A stretch of 47,057 nucleotides of DNA from CAYSUS01 sp964434165 (GCA_964434165.1 CAYSUS010000054.1:1-47057); one strand, 5' to 3'; positions 31,287 through 39,934 are shown, counted from the stretch's first letter. The notes: generated by a model from the sequence alone, not told the origin. A program made the numbers and translations.

Positions 31287-32654
31287 ATGGGCCTGCGATT
31301 GGAAGTGATCCAGTTCTTCGACGAGGCCAACCAGAGCCTTGTGCAGCGCATCCCGCCCGACGGCTCGGCCGACATCAAGTACGGCGCCCAGCTCGTCGTC
31401 CAGGAGAACCAGGAGGCGATCTTCTTCCGCGACGGCAAGGCGATGGACCGCTTCGGCCCGGGACGGTACACGCTGACCACGGCCAATCTGCCGCTGATCA
31501 CGCGGATTCTCACGATCCCCTGGGAGAAATCGCCGTTCCAGTGCCAGGTCTATTTCTTCGGCAAGCAGACTTTCCTCGAGCAGAAGTGGGGCACGCGCCA
31601 GCCGATCGCCTTCCGCGACGCGGACTTCGGCGTGGTCCGCCTCCGCTCGTTCGGCAAGTACTCCTTTCGTTGCACCGACGCCGCGCTGCTGCTGAACACG
31701 TTGGTTGGAACGCAAGGCAAGTTCACCACGGACGAGGTCACGGCCTTCCTCCGCGATCTGATCGTCGCCCGCCTGAACGACATGCTGGGGACGCTGAAGA
31801 TCAGCCTGCTGGACCTGCCTTCGCGCTACGACGAGGTGGCTTCGGCCGTGCGGGCCAAAGTGGCCGAGGAGTTCGGCAAGTACGGCCTCGAGCTGGCCGA
31901 CTTCTTCATCAGTGCGATCACTCCCCCCGAGGAGGTCCAGAAGGCGATCGACTCCCGCAGCGCCATGGGGGCCCTGGGCGACCTGAATGCCTTCATGAAG
32001 TTCCAGGCCGCGCAGAGCATGTCCAAGATGGCCGAGCAGGGAGGAGGAGGCGCCGGCGGGGCGATGGGCATGGGGATGGGCGCGGGCTTCGGGATGATGA
32101 TGCCCGGCATGATCCAGCAGGCGATGGGTGCGGGCCAGGCCCCGCCGCCTCCGTCGGCCCCGCCTCCGCCGCAACAGGCCGCGCCGCCCCAGCCCGCCCC
32201 CGGCGCTGCGCCCGCCGGCATGGACTTCGCCGACCTGGCGCCGGTGACTGAGGACCCCAAGGCGATGTTCCGCTCGGTCGTGGCGGGGGCCGGTCACCAG
32301 CTTGACGAATCGGGCGATTCCTGGCGGATCACGGTGCCGATCGGCCCCTTGCGCAAACAGGTCGTGCATGTCGATTTCGGGCGGAGCGACGAGAAGGGCC
32401 ATCCGATGATCTCGGTGTGGTCGGTGTGCGGGCCGGCGGCCGTGCAGAACGCGGACAAGCTGCTTCGGTATAATGCCGCGATGCTCTACGGGGCCTTCGC
32501 CCTGCGCAACGTCGAGGGACGCGACGCCGTGGTCCTCCAGGCCAACCACCTGGCCGAGACCCTTGACCCCCTGGAGGTCAGCCGCACGCTGTCGGCCATC
32601 GCCTGGCAGGCCGACAAGGTGGAGGAGAAGCTCACTGGCGGGGATGAGAACTGA
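31287..32654 (+). CDS. SPFH-domain protein with C-terminal YbjN/CesT-like domain
   Basis: The 455 residues fall in three parts. Residues 1-245 form an SPFH domain of the YdjI/virion-core type (VIQFFDEANQSLVQRIP, SADIKYGAQLVVQENQEAIFFRDGKAMDRFGPGRYTL, then helices to EFGKYGLELADFFISAITPPEEVQKAI). A Gly/Met-rich and Pro-rich linker follows (about 255-320). Residues 325-455 look like a YbjN or CesT-type chaperone fold (DPKAMFRSVV, SWRITVPIGPLRKQVVHVDF, LLRYNAAMLYGAFALRNVEGRDAVVLQANHLAETLDPLEV), where two-stranded and helical parts alternate. SPFH proteins scaffold membranes. The ATG at 31287-31289 begins the domain; a longer frame is non-coding in character. The fusion is uncommon. Confidence 0.85.
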   Translation: MGLRLEVIQFFDEANQSLVQRIPPDGSADIKYGAQLVVQENQEAIFFRDGKAMDRFGPGRYTLTTANLPLITRILTIPWEKSPFQCQVYFFGKQTFLEQKWGTRQPIAFRDADFGVVRLRSFGKYSFRCTDAALLLNTLVGTQGKFTTDEVTAFLRDLIVARLNDMLGTLKISLLDLPSRYDEVASAVRAKVAEEFGKYGLELADFFISAITPPEEVQKAIDSRSAMGALGDLNAFMKFQAAQSMSKMAEQGGGGAGGAMGMGMGAGFGMMMPGMIQQAMGAGQAPPPPSAPPPPQQAAPPQPAPGAAPAGMDFADLAPVTEDPKAMFRSVVAGAGHQLDESGDSWRITVPIGPLRKQVVHVDFGRSDEKGHPMISVWSVCGPAAVQNADKLLRYNAAMLYGAFALRNVEGRDAVVLQANHLAETLDPLEVSRTLSAIAWQADKVEEKLTGGDEN

Positions 32655-32713
32655 TTAGAGGGCAGCGGGCGGGGGGTCGGGATTTCAGGAAGCGTCTCCT
32701 TGTACGCCGCGCC

Positions 32714-34285
32714 ATGCCTCGACTGCTCCGCTCCCGTGTCTGGCTCCTGGCGATCGTCGGGGCCGGGCTATCGTCGGCCGTCATCGGATCGTCCGATCCC
32801 CGCATCCAGGCCTTGGTTCAGAACACGGTCCTCCTGGCGGCCGCGGTGTGCGGCCTGGCCGTGCCGCCGGGCGGTCTGCTGGCCTGGCTCCTGGTGCGAA
32901 CCGACGTGCCCGGCCGGCGCGCGGCGCTGGCCGTGGTGGCCGCGCTGCCCTTCGTGCCCCTGTACCTCCAGGCCGCGGCTTGGCAGGCAGGATTCGGCAG
33001 CCAGGGATGGTTCACGCGATGGAGCGGCGCCCCGCCGCTGGTCGATGGATTCGCCGGTGCCGCCTGGGTTCATGCAATCGCTGCGCTTCCGTGGGTCGTG
33101 CTTCTGGCCGGGGCCGGGCTGTGGCTGATCGAGCCGGAGCTCGAAGAGCAGGCCCTGCTCGACGGCTCGACCTTCCAGGTCCTCGCGCGCGTCACGCTCC
33201 GCCTCGCCCTGCCCGCGGTGGGCGTGGCCGTGCTATGGGTGGCGATCGTCACGGCCACGGAGATCACCGTGACCGACCTGTTCGTGGTCCGCACGTACGC
33301 CGAGGAGGTTTACACGCGCACGGCCATCGGCCCGCAGCCGGAAGATCCGCCCCTGGGTGCCCTGCCCGGCGTGGCTGTGACCGCGTGGCTGGTGCTGTTC
33401 GGGTTGCTCCTGTGCGCCGAGGTCGCGCCCCGCGACCGGATGGCGGCGCGGCGGGCCCGGCACGTGTTTCGGCTCGGGCCGTGGCGATGGCCGGCTCTCG
33501 GAATGGTGCTGGCTGCCCTGGTCGTAGTGGCCGGCGTGCCGCTGGTGGGACTAGTGTACAAAGCCGGCGTCTCGGTCATGCAGACCGAGACCGGACCGCA
33601 GCGGACGTGGTCGGCCTGGCAGTGCGTGCGTGAGACCGTGACCGCGCCGCTGCAATACCGCCGGGAGTTCTTCTGGTCGCTGGTCATCGGCGCGCTGGCG
33701 GCCGCCGCGGCGGTGGCTTTGGGAGCCGCCCTGGCCTGGCCCGCCCGGCGCGGCGGATGGCCCGCGGCCCCGGCGTGGATTCTGTCGGCCCTCTTGCTCG
33801 CCACGCCCAAGCCGCTGCTGGGGCTGGGCATCATCGGTCTTCTGAACGCGCCGGGCGGGGCGCTGCGGTGGCTGTACGGCCACTCGATCCTTGCCCCCTG
33901 GATGGCCCTGACGGCCGTGGCCCTGCCCTTGACCACGCTCCTTCTCTGGCACGCCCTGCGCACCGTGCCCCCGGCGCTGCTCGATTCCAGCGCGGTGGAC
34001 GGGGCCGGGCCGCTGCCAAGGGCGATCCGCGTGGTCCTGCCCGTGCGCATCCCCGCGCTGGCCGTGGCGTGGCTGGTGGCCCTGGCCGCGTCGCTTGGAG
34101 AGCTGGGGGCCTCGGTGCTGGTCGTTCCGCCCGGCGTGACCACGCTTTCGATCACGATCTTCACGCTGCTGCACGGCGGGGTCACGGAGTTCGAAGTGGC
34201 GGGGATCAGTCTCGCCCTGGTGGCGGTGTTCGCGCTTTTGGCCGGCCTGGTTCTCTGGCAGGCGGGGCGCTGGTCGCGGGCGTGA
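32714..34285 (+). CDS. ABC transporter permease, two fused domains (iron/thiamine type)
   Basis: These 523 residues have about 12 membrane helices and two binding-protein-dependent transport domains in one chain, as in FbpB/SfuB/ThiP. The cytoplasmic EAA-type loops read LEEQALLDGSTFQVLARVTLRLALPAV (first half) and LLDSSAVDGAGPLPRAIRVVLPVRIPALAVAW (second half). Each would contact one ATPase. No ATPase or binding protein lies nearby in this window, so it is an orphan here. The ATG at 32714-32716 follows the SPFH gene by 59 bases. The substrate, ferric iron or another small anion or cofactor, cannot be told from sequence. Confidence 0.88.
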   Translation: MPRLLRSRVWLLAIVGAGLSSAVIGSSDPRIQALVQNTVLLAAAVCGLAVPPGGLLAWLLVRTDVPGRRAALAVVAALPFVPLYLQAAAWQAGFGSQGWFTRWSGAPPLVDGFAGAAWVHAIAALPWVVLLAGAGLWLIEPELEEQALLDGSTFQVLARVTLRLALPAVGVAVLWVAIVTATEITVTDLFVVRTYAEEVYTRTAIGPQPEDPPLGALPGVAVTAWLVLFGLLLCAEVAPRDRMAARRARHVFRLGPWRWPALGMVLAALVVVAGVPLVGLVYKAGVSVMQTETGPQRTWSAWQCVRETVTAPLQYRREFFWSLVIGALAAAAAVALGAALAWPARRGGWPAAPAWILSALLLATPKPLLGLGIIGLLNAPGGALRWLYGHSILAPWMALTAVALPLTTLLLWHALRTVPPALLDSSAVDGAGPLPRAIRVVLPVRIPALAVAWLVALAASLGELGASVLVVPPGVTTLSITIFTLLHGGVTEFEVAGISLALVAVFALLAGLVLWQAGRWSRA

Positions 34286-34390
34286 GGCGTTCGGCCCAGG
34301 TGGAGCGCGCCAGGCGGCGCCCCTTCCGCGAGTCGGCCGATGGAGCCATACTATGGGTTTCTCCGACGCATGCGACTGTGAGGTGACTTG

Positions 34391-34993
34391 ATGTTCTCCG
34401 GAATCGTGGAAGCCCTGGGGGAGATCGTCGAGGTCCGCGACGAGCCGCCGGGCTGCAAGCTGGTGGTGCGCGAGTCCCGCGTGGTCCCCGAGATCAAGGT
34501 GGCCGACAGCGTCTCGGTCAACGGCTGCTGCCTGACCGTGGTCGAGGCCCAGGCCGACGTGATGGCCTTCGACGCCGGGCCCGAGACCCTCAAGCGGACC
34601 AACCTGGGCGACTTGAGGCCCGGCAGCCGCGTCAACCTGGAGCGTTCGCTCAGGGTGGGGGACCGGCTGGGAGGGCACTTCGTCAGCGGGCACATCGACG
34701 ACGTGGGCAGGCTGATCTCGCGCGAGGACCAGGGCGAGTGGTCGTTCTTCTGGTTCGAGCTGCCCAAAACCCTCAGCCGGCAGATGGCCCCGAAGGCCTC
34801 GATCGCCGTGGACGGCGTGAGTCTGACGATCGTCGACAGCGAGCCCGAGCGGTTCAGCGTGGCCCTGATCCCCTACACGCTGGCCGTGACCACGCTGGGC
34901 CCGCTCCAGGTGGGCGACCGCGTCAACCTCGAGACCGACATCCTCGCCAAGTACGTGGAACGGCTCGTCGAGGCCAAGGACTGGGAGGAGTAG
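34391..34993 (+). CDS. ribE: Riboflavin synthase, alpha chain
   Basis: The enzyme joins two molecules of dimethyl-ribityl-lumazine to give riboflavin. At 200 residues it is the normal size, with two repeated lumazine-binding barrels: MFSGIVEALGEIVEV and SVSVNGCCLTVVEA in the first, GHFVSGHIDDVGRL and SIAVDGVSLTIVDSE in the second. The C-terminal helix for trimer formation is present (DRVNLETDILAKYVERLVE). The ATG at 34391-34393 follows GAGGTGA at a good distance. A -10 candidate (TACTAT, 34349-34354) lies upstream without a clear -35. The other riboflavin genes are not in the window. Confidence 0.95.
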   Translation: MFSGIVEALGEIVEVRDEPPGCKLVVRESRVVPEIKVADSVSVNGCCLTVVEAQADVMAFDAGPETLKRTNLGDLRPGSRVNLERSLRVGDRLGGHFVSGHIDDVGRLISREDQGEWSFFWFELPKTLSRQMAPKASIAVDGVSLTIVDSEPERFSVALIPYTLAVTTLGPLQVGDRVNLETDILAKYVERLVEAKDWEE

Positions 34994-35091
34994 AATAGCC
35001 AGCAGGCCGTGCCAAGTGCCGACGACGAATCGGCTGGCGTGTCCGGGGATCGTCGTTTCTTCCTCATCCAGCATCCCCGCCGGAGGACGTG

Positions 35092-35652
35092 GTGGCCAGA
35101 CGCCTCGACCAGGTCCTGGTGATCGACGTCGAATCGACCTGCTGGCAGGGCTACCCGCCCGCGGGCCAGATCAGCGAGATCATCGAGATCGGCCTTTGCC
35201 CGGTCGATCTGGCGTCGCTGAAGCGGATGGAGAAGCGGAGCATCCTCGTCCGGCCGCGGCGCTCGACGGTGAGTCCGTTCTGCACGGAACTGACCACGAT
35301 CACGCAGGAGATGCTCGCCGCCGGGGGCACCCTGGAGGAGGCATGCGACCAGTTGCGCGAGCGGTACGACTGCCAGGAGCGGCTCTGGGCGAGCTGGGGC
35401 GATTACGACCGCCGGCAGTTCGAGCGGGTGTGCGAGGCCCTCGGCGTGCGCTATCCGTTCGGCCCCACGCACCTGAACATCAAGACCCTGTTCTCGGTGT
35501 CGCTGGGCCTGGACAAGGAGTTGGGCATCGACGCCGCCTTTGCCCGCCTCGGCTGGACCATGGAAGGAACGCACCATCGGGGCCACGACGACGCCTGGAA
35601 CATCGCCGCCCTGTTCTGCTGGCTTCTCGGCCGGATTCGCTCCAGAGAGTAG
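35092..35652 (+). CDS. DEDDh 3'-5' exonuclease (ERI-1/KapD-like)
   Basis: This 186-residue enzyme would trim RNA or DNA 3' ends. Exo I is VLVIDVESTCW (Asp and Glu ligands, about 9-19), with SEIIEIGLCPVD after it. Exo II lies in LWASWGDYDRRQFER, and Exo III is HHRGHDDAWNIAALF with the catalytic His and final Asp. This order fits the ERI-1/KapD subgroup. Two GTG codons lie side by side at 35089 and 35092; the second is better spaced from GGAGG (35082-35086), so it was taken. About 100 bases separate it from ribE, and no link between the two is evident. Confidence 0.9.
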   Translation: MARRLDQVLVIDVESTCWQGYPPAGQISEIIEIGLCPVDLASLKRMEKRSILVRPRRSTVSPFCTELTTITQEMLAAGGTLEEACDQLRERYDCQERLWASWGDYDRRQFERVCEALGVRYPFGPTHLNIKTLFSVSLGLDKELGIDAAFARLGWTMEGTHHRGHDDAWNIAALFCWLLGRIRSRE

Positions 35653-35785
35653 CAGGCACGCTCCGCGCACCGTCCGCCTCTGGTCAGGTAGAGCCCTCAA
35701 TCCCACTCCCAAGCCGCGACTGCTGCGGGCGCCGTCCCTCGGCCGTGCCGGCCGTCGCGAGTCCAACATCCCGAAAGGGCCCGCC

Positions 35786-37150
35786 ATGCAGCGACGCGAC
35801 TTCGTCAAGACGATCGCCCTCTCTACGACCGGCGCGGCGGTTCTCTCGCGCGTCGCCCCGGCCTCACACGATCGCAGCGACAGCACCCCGGCGCCCCCCG
35901 GCGAGCAGGTCGCCTGGACGCGCCGTGTCCCGGTCCGCTACGAGGCCGACGTGGCCGTGCTCGGCGGCGGGATCGCCGGCGTGGCCGCCGCCTGCGCCGC
36001 CGCGAAGTCCGGAGCGCGGGTCCTCCTCGTCGAGCGATTCGCCGTGACCGGAGGAATGCTCACGACCGGAGGCGTGGCCAACTTCTGCGGGCAGATGGAG
36101 CGGCAGGGGGAGGTCTTCGACGAGATCGTCCGCGACCTGCGGGCATGGAATGCCCTGGGCTGCGGCCGCAAGAGCGTCTTCCACTACGAGATCCTCGCCA
36201 TCGTGCTCCAGGAGCTCCTTCTGCGGCGGTCGGTGAGGCTCCTGCTGCACACGCGGCTGGTCGATGTTGGCGCCGACTCCGACGGACGTCTCACCGAGTG
36301 CATCGTGTGCGGCAAGAGCGGGCCCGAGGCGGTACGCGCCAGGCAGTTCATCGACTGCACGGGCGACGGCGACGCGGCGCGGTTCGCCGGGTTCAAGACG
36401 CTCAAGGGCGGCCCCAGCGGCTATCAACTGCCCATGTCGCTGATGTACTTCGTGCGGCACGTCGATCCGAAGGACGCCCGGCCCCACCTGCCCGAGGGCT
36501 GGTTCCATCCCGTGCGCCGCAAGGAAGAGCTGCCCATGACGAGCCTCTGGCCCGACGGCCCCGGCGGCAACGCCGTGAAGATCAAGATCCCCATGTTCGA
36601 CGCCACCGACACCGAGAGTCTCACGGCGGCCGAGATCCAGGCCCGGCGGCGGATGATGGAGGTGCTCGATTACCACCAGCGCGTGCAGGGGCGTCCCTGG
36701 CGCCTGGACCATTGCAGCCCGATCATCGGCATCCGCGAGGGCTGCCGCGTCGCGGGCGACTACGTGCTCTCGGTGGCCGACTTGCGTGCGGGCAGGGCGT
36801 TCGACGACGGCGTGGCCCGCGGCACGTTCTACCTCGACGGGCACAAGCCGGACGACGACCAGCGGACCTACATCCTCCCCAAGGACCAGTTGCACGTCCC
36901 GCCCTACCAGATTCCGCTGCGGAGCCTGGTCGCGCGCGACGGCAGGAATCTCATGATGGCAGGAAGGTGCTTTTCGGCCGATCAGCTCGCCCTTTCCTCC
37001 GCACGCGTGAGCACCACGGGCGCGATGATGGGACAGGCGGCGGGAATCGCCGCGGCGCTAGCCGTGCAGAAGCAGTGCGATCCCCGCGACCTCGACCCGG
37101 CCGACGTGCGGCGAATCGTGCTGAAGCGCGGCGCGGACCTGGAGGTTTAG
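35786..37150 (+). CDS. Tat-exported FAD-dependent oxidoreductase
   Basis: These 454 residues begin with a Tat signal (MQRRDFVKTIALSTTGAAVL), so a folded FAD enzyme is sent out of the cytoplasm. The dinucleotide fold follows: ADVAVLGGGIAGVAAACAAAKSGARVLLVERFAVTGGMLTTGG (about 53-95), and DCTGDGDAARFAGF is the second FAD contact. The C-terminus has the usual GRCFSADQLALSSARVSTTGAMMGQAAGIAAALA. This is the FAD_oxidored family, frequent in Planctomycetota; substrates are mostly unknown and often thought to be sugars or sugar acids. The ATG at 35786-35788 places RRDF correctly; a longer upstream frame is ignored. Confidence 0.9.
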   Translation: MQRRDFVKTIALSTTGAAVLSRVAPASHDRSDSTPAPPGEQVAWTRRVPVRYEADVAVLGGGIAGVAAACAAAKSGARVLLVERFAVTGGMLTTGGVANFCGQMERQGEVFDEIVRDLRAWNALGCGRKSVFHYEILAIVLQELLLRRSVRLLLHTRLVDVGADSDGRLTECIVCGKSGPEAVRARQFIDCTGDGDAARFAGFKTLKGGPSGYQLPMSLMYFVRHVDPKDARPHLPEGWFHPVRRKEELPMTSLWPDGPGGNAVKIKIPMFDATDTESLTAAEIQARRRMMEVLDYHQRVQGRPWRLDHCSPIIGIREGCRVAGDYVLSVADLRAGRAFDDGVARGTFYLDGHKPDDDQRTYILPKDQLHVPPYQIPLRSLVARDGRNLMMAGRCFSADQLALSSARVSTTGAMMGQAAGIAAALAVQKQCDPRDLDPADVRRIVLKRGADLEV

Positions 37151-37277
37151 GGGAAGCACTCCGACCGGGGCCGCCGACCCGCGCCGGGACCGCCGCCATG
37201 CGGTCCGGCCCGAGGCGCGGCGGCCCTTGCCGTCGCTGGGTGCGGTCGGTAAGGTCTAAATGGCCATCCACGGAGGG

Positions 37278-37347
37278 AAAAGGGGTCGGGGCCCTTGTGC
37301 CCGAGCGGCCCGAGGGTGCTTCGCACAGAAGGGACCTGACCCGTTTC
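37278..37347. repeat. Inverted pair of an AAAGGGGTC...GGGACCTGACCC motif
   Basis: AAAAGGGGTCGGGGCCC (37278-37294) and GGGACCTGACCCGTTT (37331-37346) are close to reverse complements, about 36 bases apart, in the 223-base gap before the phosphatase gene. Similar motifs occur between genes in many planctomycete-like genomes. The rest of the gap holds no gene. Confidence 0.4.
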
Positions 37348-37373
37348 CCGGAACACGCAAGACGATCCAGGCT

Positions 37374-38027
37374 ATGCCCTACCGCGCCATCCTCTTCGAC
37401 CTCGACGGGACACTCCTGAACACCTTGGAGGACATCGCCGACGCCACGAACGCGGCGCTCGCGGAGCTTGGCTTCGCGCCCCGTCCGGTGATGGACTTCA
37501 AGCGTCTGGTGGGGGACGGAGTGGCGATGCTCGCCAGGCGCGTGGTGCCGCCCGACCGGGCCGACGAGGCGACACGCGCCCGGTTCGCCGAGGTGTTTCG
37601 CGGCAAGTACGCCGCGAACTGGGCGGACAAGACCCGTCCCTACGACGGCGTGCCCGAGATGCTCGACGCGGTGGCCGCGCGCGGTCTGCCCATGGCCGTG
37701 CTTTCGAACAAGCCGCACGACTTCACGCTTCGGTGCGTGGAGCGGCTGCTGCCGGACGGGCGGTTCGCGGCCGTGCTGGGGCTGCGGCCCGAGGTGCCGC
37801 GCAAGCCGGCCCCGGACGGCGCCCGGGAGATCGCCGCGGCCCTGGGCGTGGAGCCGGAGGGGTTTCTGTACCTGGGCGACACGAACACGGACATGCAGAC
37901 GGCCGTGGCCGCGGGCATGGACCCGGTGGGCGCCCTGTGGGGATTCCGGACCGCCGAGGAGCTTACGGCCCACGGTGCCCGCATGTTGCTTGCCCAGCCC
38001 GGCGACCTGCCGCCGCTGTTGGACTAG
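37374..38027 (+). CDS. gph: HAD-family phosphatase (phosphoglycolate phosphatase-like)
   Basis: A 217-residue cytoplasmic hydrolase of the HAD superfamily. All motifs are present: FDLDGTLLNT (8-17, nucleophile Asp), VLSNKP (motif II), the lysine in RKPAPDG (motif III) and GDTNTDMQTAVAAG (motif IV). The cap is the helical type seen in phosphoglycolate phosphatases, which clear 2-phosphoglycolate from DNA repair or oxygenation. The exact substrate cannot be read from sequence. The ATG at 37374-37376 starts right at the first strand. The gene is flanked by repeats on both sides. Confidence 0.9.
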   Translation: MPYRAILFDLDGTLLNTLEDIADATNAALAELGFAPRPVMDFKRLVGDGVAMLARRVVPPDRADEATRARFAEVFRGKYAANWADKTRPYDGVPEMLDAVAARGLPMAVLSNKPHDFTLRCVERLLPDGRFAAVLGLRPEVPRKPAPDGAREIAAALGVEPEGFLYLGDTNTDMQTAVAAGMDPVGALWGFRTAEELTAHGARMLLAQPGDLPPLLD

Positions 38028-38053
38028 ACTGGCAGGGGCAGATCGCGCAAGGC

Positions 38054-38140
38054 CTTCCGAAGTCTTCGAGTCTTCGGAAGTCTGGTTGGACCGAACTCAC
38101 CGCGTAAGGACTTCCGACGTGTTGGAGCCGTCGGAAGTCC
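38054..38140. repeat. Dispersed hairpin repeat, copies 4 and 5
   Basis: Copy 4 pairs CTTCCGAAG (38054-38062) with CTTCGGAAG (38072-38080). Copy 5 (38108-38140) pairs GGACTTCCGACG with CGTCGGAAGTCC around a 9-base loop; its arms differ from the consensus but still pair perfectly, so changes on both sides match. They lie between the phosphatase and glycosidase-like genes. Confidence 0.8.
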
Positions 38141-38170
38141 GGTTTCTGAACGATCCTCAAGGAGCCTCTG

Positions 38171-39772
38171 ATGCCTTCCACGTTCCACCACCGCAATCGC
38201 TGGTTCGTCCTCCCCCTGCTTTGCGCCACGCTGCTCGCCGCCGGCCCATCCGCCGCCGAGCAAGCACGCAAGGCGCCCGCCCCCCGTCCGCGGCTGGGCA
38301 TGAACCTCAACGGCCCGGCCGACTGGAACACGGAGCTGCCGTTCGTGAACGTGTTCCGGCTATCGCGGCCTTGGGTCAGCCAGGAGCAAGGGCAGAGCTG
38401 GGGCAAAGGACCTAATCTGGCTTTGGACGAGCACGGCTGGGTCAAGAGGCTCGACGACGGCTGCTTCGCCGAGACGCTGATGTGCACCATCGACGACGGG
38501 CATTACCCCGGCGGCAAGTACACCGTGCTGTACGAGGGCCGCGGCAAGCTCGACTTCTGGGGATCGGCCACGGTGGCTACCAGCGAGCCGGGGCGGATGA
38601 CGATCGCCGTGGACCCCTCCAAGGGCAGCCTCTTCCTCCGGCTCATGGAGACCGACCCGGAGGACTACGTGCGGAACATCCGCGTGATCATGCCGGGCTT
38701 TGAGAAGACGTATCAAGACGAGCCCTTCCATCCGGAGTTCCTCCAGCGATGGCGCGGCGTGGCCTGCTTCCGCTTCATGGACTGGATGCACACCAACGGC
38801 TCGGAGATCCGCACCTGGGACGACCGGCCCAAGCCCGGCGACGCCACGTTCTCCAAGAGAGGCGTGGCCCTGGAGTGGATGATCGACCTGTGCAACCGGG
38901 AGAAGGCCGACGCCTGGTTCTGCATGCCCCACCTGGCCGACGACGGCTACGTGCGCCAGTTCGCCCGCATGGTGAAGGAGAAGCTTGATCCCGATCTGAA
39001 GGCGTATATCGAGTATTCCAACGAGGTCTGGAACAGCCAGTTCGCGCAGACTCGCTACAGTTGGGAGAAGGCCAAGGAGCTGGGCCTGGGCCCCAAGGAG
39101 CGGCCCTGGGAAGGCGGCGGCATGTATTACGCCCGGCGCTCGGTCGAGATCTTCAAAATCTGGGAGGAGGTCTTCGGCGGGCGGGCGCGCCTCGTGCGCG
39201 TGATCGCCTGGCAGTCGGGCAACACCCACTGGATGGACAATATCGTGCTTCCGTTCGAGGACACCTGCAAGCACACCGACGCCCTGGCCGTCGCCCCGTA
39301 CATCGCCCTGAACGTCCCCCGCGACGGCAAGGGCCTCACGGCCGACGAGGTGTCCAACTGGTCGGTCGAGAAGGCCCTGGACTACATGGAGAAGGAATCC
39401 CTGCCCAAGTCGATCCGCGCCATCCGGGCCACCAAGGAGTCGGCCGACAAGTTCGGCCTGGTGATGGTCGCCTACGAGGGCGGCCAGCACATGGTGGGCA
39501 CCGGCGGCGGCGAGAACAACGAGGCCATGACCCGGCTTTTCCATGCGTGCAACGCGCATCCCCGGATGGGCAGGATCTACGAGAAGTACTACGACGCGTG
39601 GAGCGAGGCCGGCGGCGACCTGTTCTGCTACTTCTCCTCCATCGGCCGCTGGAGCAAGTGGGGGAGCTGGGGCATCCTCCAGCATTACGACGACAAGGAG
39701 TCCGACGCGCCCAAGTTCATGGCCACGATGCGCTGGGCCAAGGAGTGCGGACAGCCGGTACGCATCCCCTGA
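38171..39772 (+). CDS. Secreted glycosidase-like protein (clan A-like)
   Basis: These 533 residues begin with a signal peptide (NRWFVLPLLCATLLAAGPSAAE). The first ~180 residues are beta-rich and typical of the planctomycete proteins often annotated as cellulose-binding. A barrel part follows. YIEYSNEVWNSQF (about 281-293) carries an Asn-Glu pair like the acid/base of clan A glycosidases, and VMVAYEGGQHMVG (about 432-444) a Glu on a strand end that could be the nucleophile. The ATG at 38171-38173 has AAGGAG 6 bases ahead. It is likely active on a polysaccharide outside the cell; the family and substrate are not known to me. Confidence 0.8.
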   Translation: MPSTFHHRNRWFVLPLLCATLLAAGPSAAEQARKAPAPRPRLGMNLNGPADWNTELPFVNVFRLSRPWVSQEQGQSWGKGPNLALDEHGWVKRLDDGCFAETLMCTIDDGHYPGGKYTVLYEGRGKLDFWGSATVATSEPGRMTIAVDPSKGSLFLRLMETDPEDYVRNIRVIMPGFEKTYQDEPFHPEFLQRWRGVACFRFMDWMHTNGSEIRTWDDRPKPGDATFSKRGVALEWMIDLCNREKADAWFCMPHLADDGYVRQFARMVKEKLDPDLKAYIEYSNEVWNSQFAQTRYSWEKAKELGLGPKERPWEGGGMYYARRSVEIFKIWEEVFGGRARLVRVIAWQSGNTHWMDNIVLPFEDTCKHTDALAVAPYIALNVPRDGKGLTADEVSNWSVEKALDYMEKESLPKSIRAIRATKESADKFGLVMVAYEGGQHMVGTGGGENNEAMTRLFHACNAHPRMGRIYEKYYDAWSEAGGDLFCYFSSIGRWSKWGSWGILQHYDDKESDAPKFMATMRWAKECGQPVRIP

Positions 39773-39852
39773 TACGTCGCGAACAGCAAGCCCTCCCAGG
39801 CCTAACTCGAGTGGCCTTCCGTCGGTCGATAGCCAAGGCGGCTGGGAGGCCA

Positions 39853-39883
39853 GACTTCGGAAGTCTCGAAGACCTCGGAAGTC
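39853..39883. repeat. Dispersed hairpin repeat, copy 6
   Basis: GACTTCGGAAGTC then TCGAA then GACCTCGGAAGTC. The two halves here run in the same direction and each is a near palindrome, so it is a diverged copy. It lies 80 bases after the glycosidase-like gene. Confidence 0.7.
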
Positions 39884-39906
39884 TCCCACCACGGGTTCCG
39901 GGGCGG

Positions 39907-39934
39907 TTGGCCGCTCCGGTCGCGGCGCTATAAT
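39907..39934 (+). promoter_or_regulatory. Promoter of the pyruvate-kinase-like gene
   Basis: TTGGCC (39907-39912), 16 bases, then a perfect TATAAT (39929-39934). The leader is about 50 bases, ending in a CAGGAGC site before the ATG at 39989. Confidence 0.65.
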
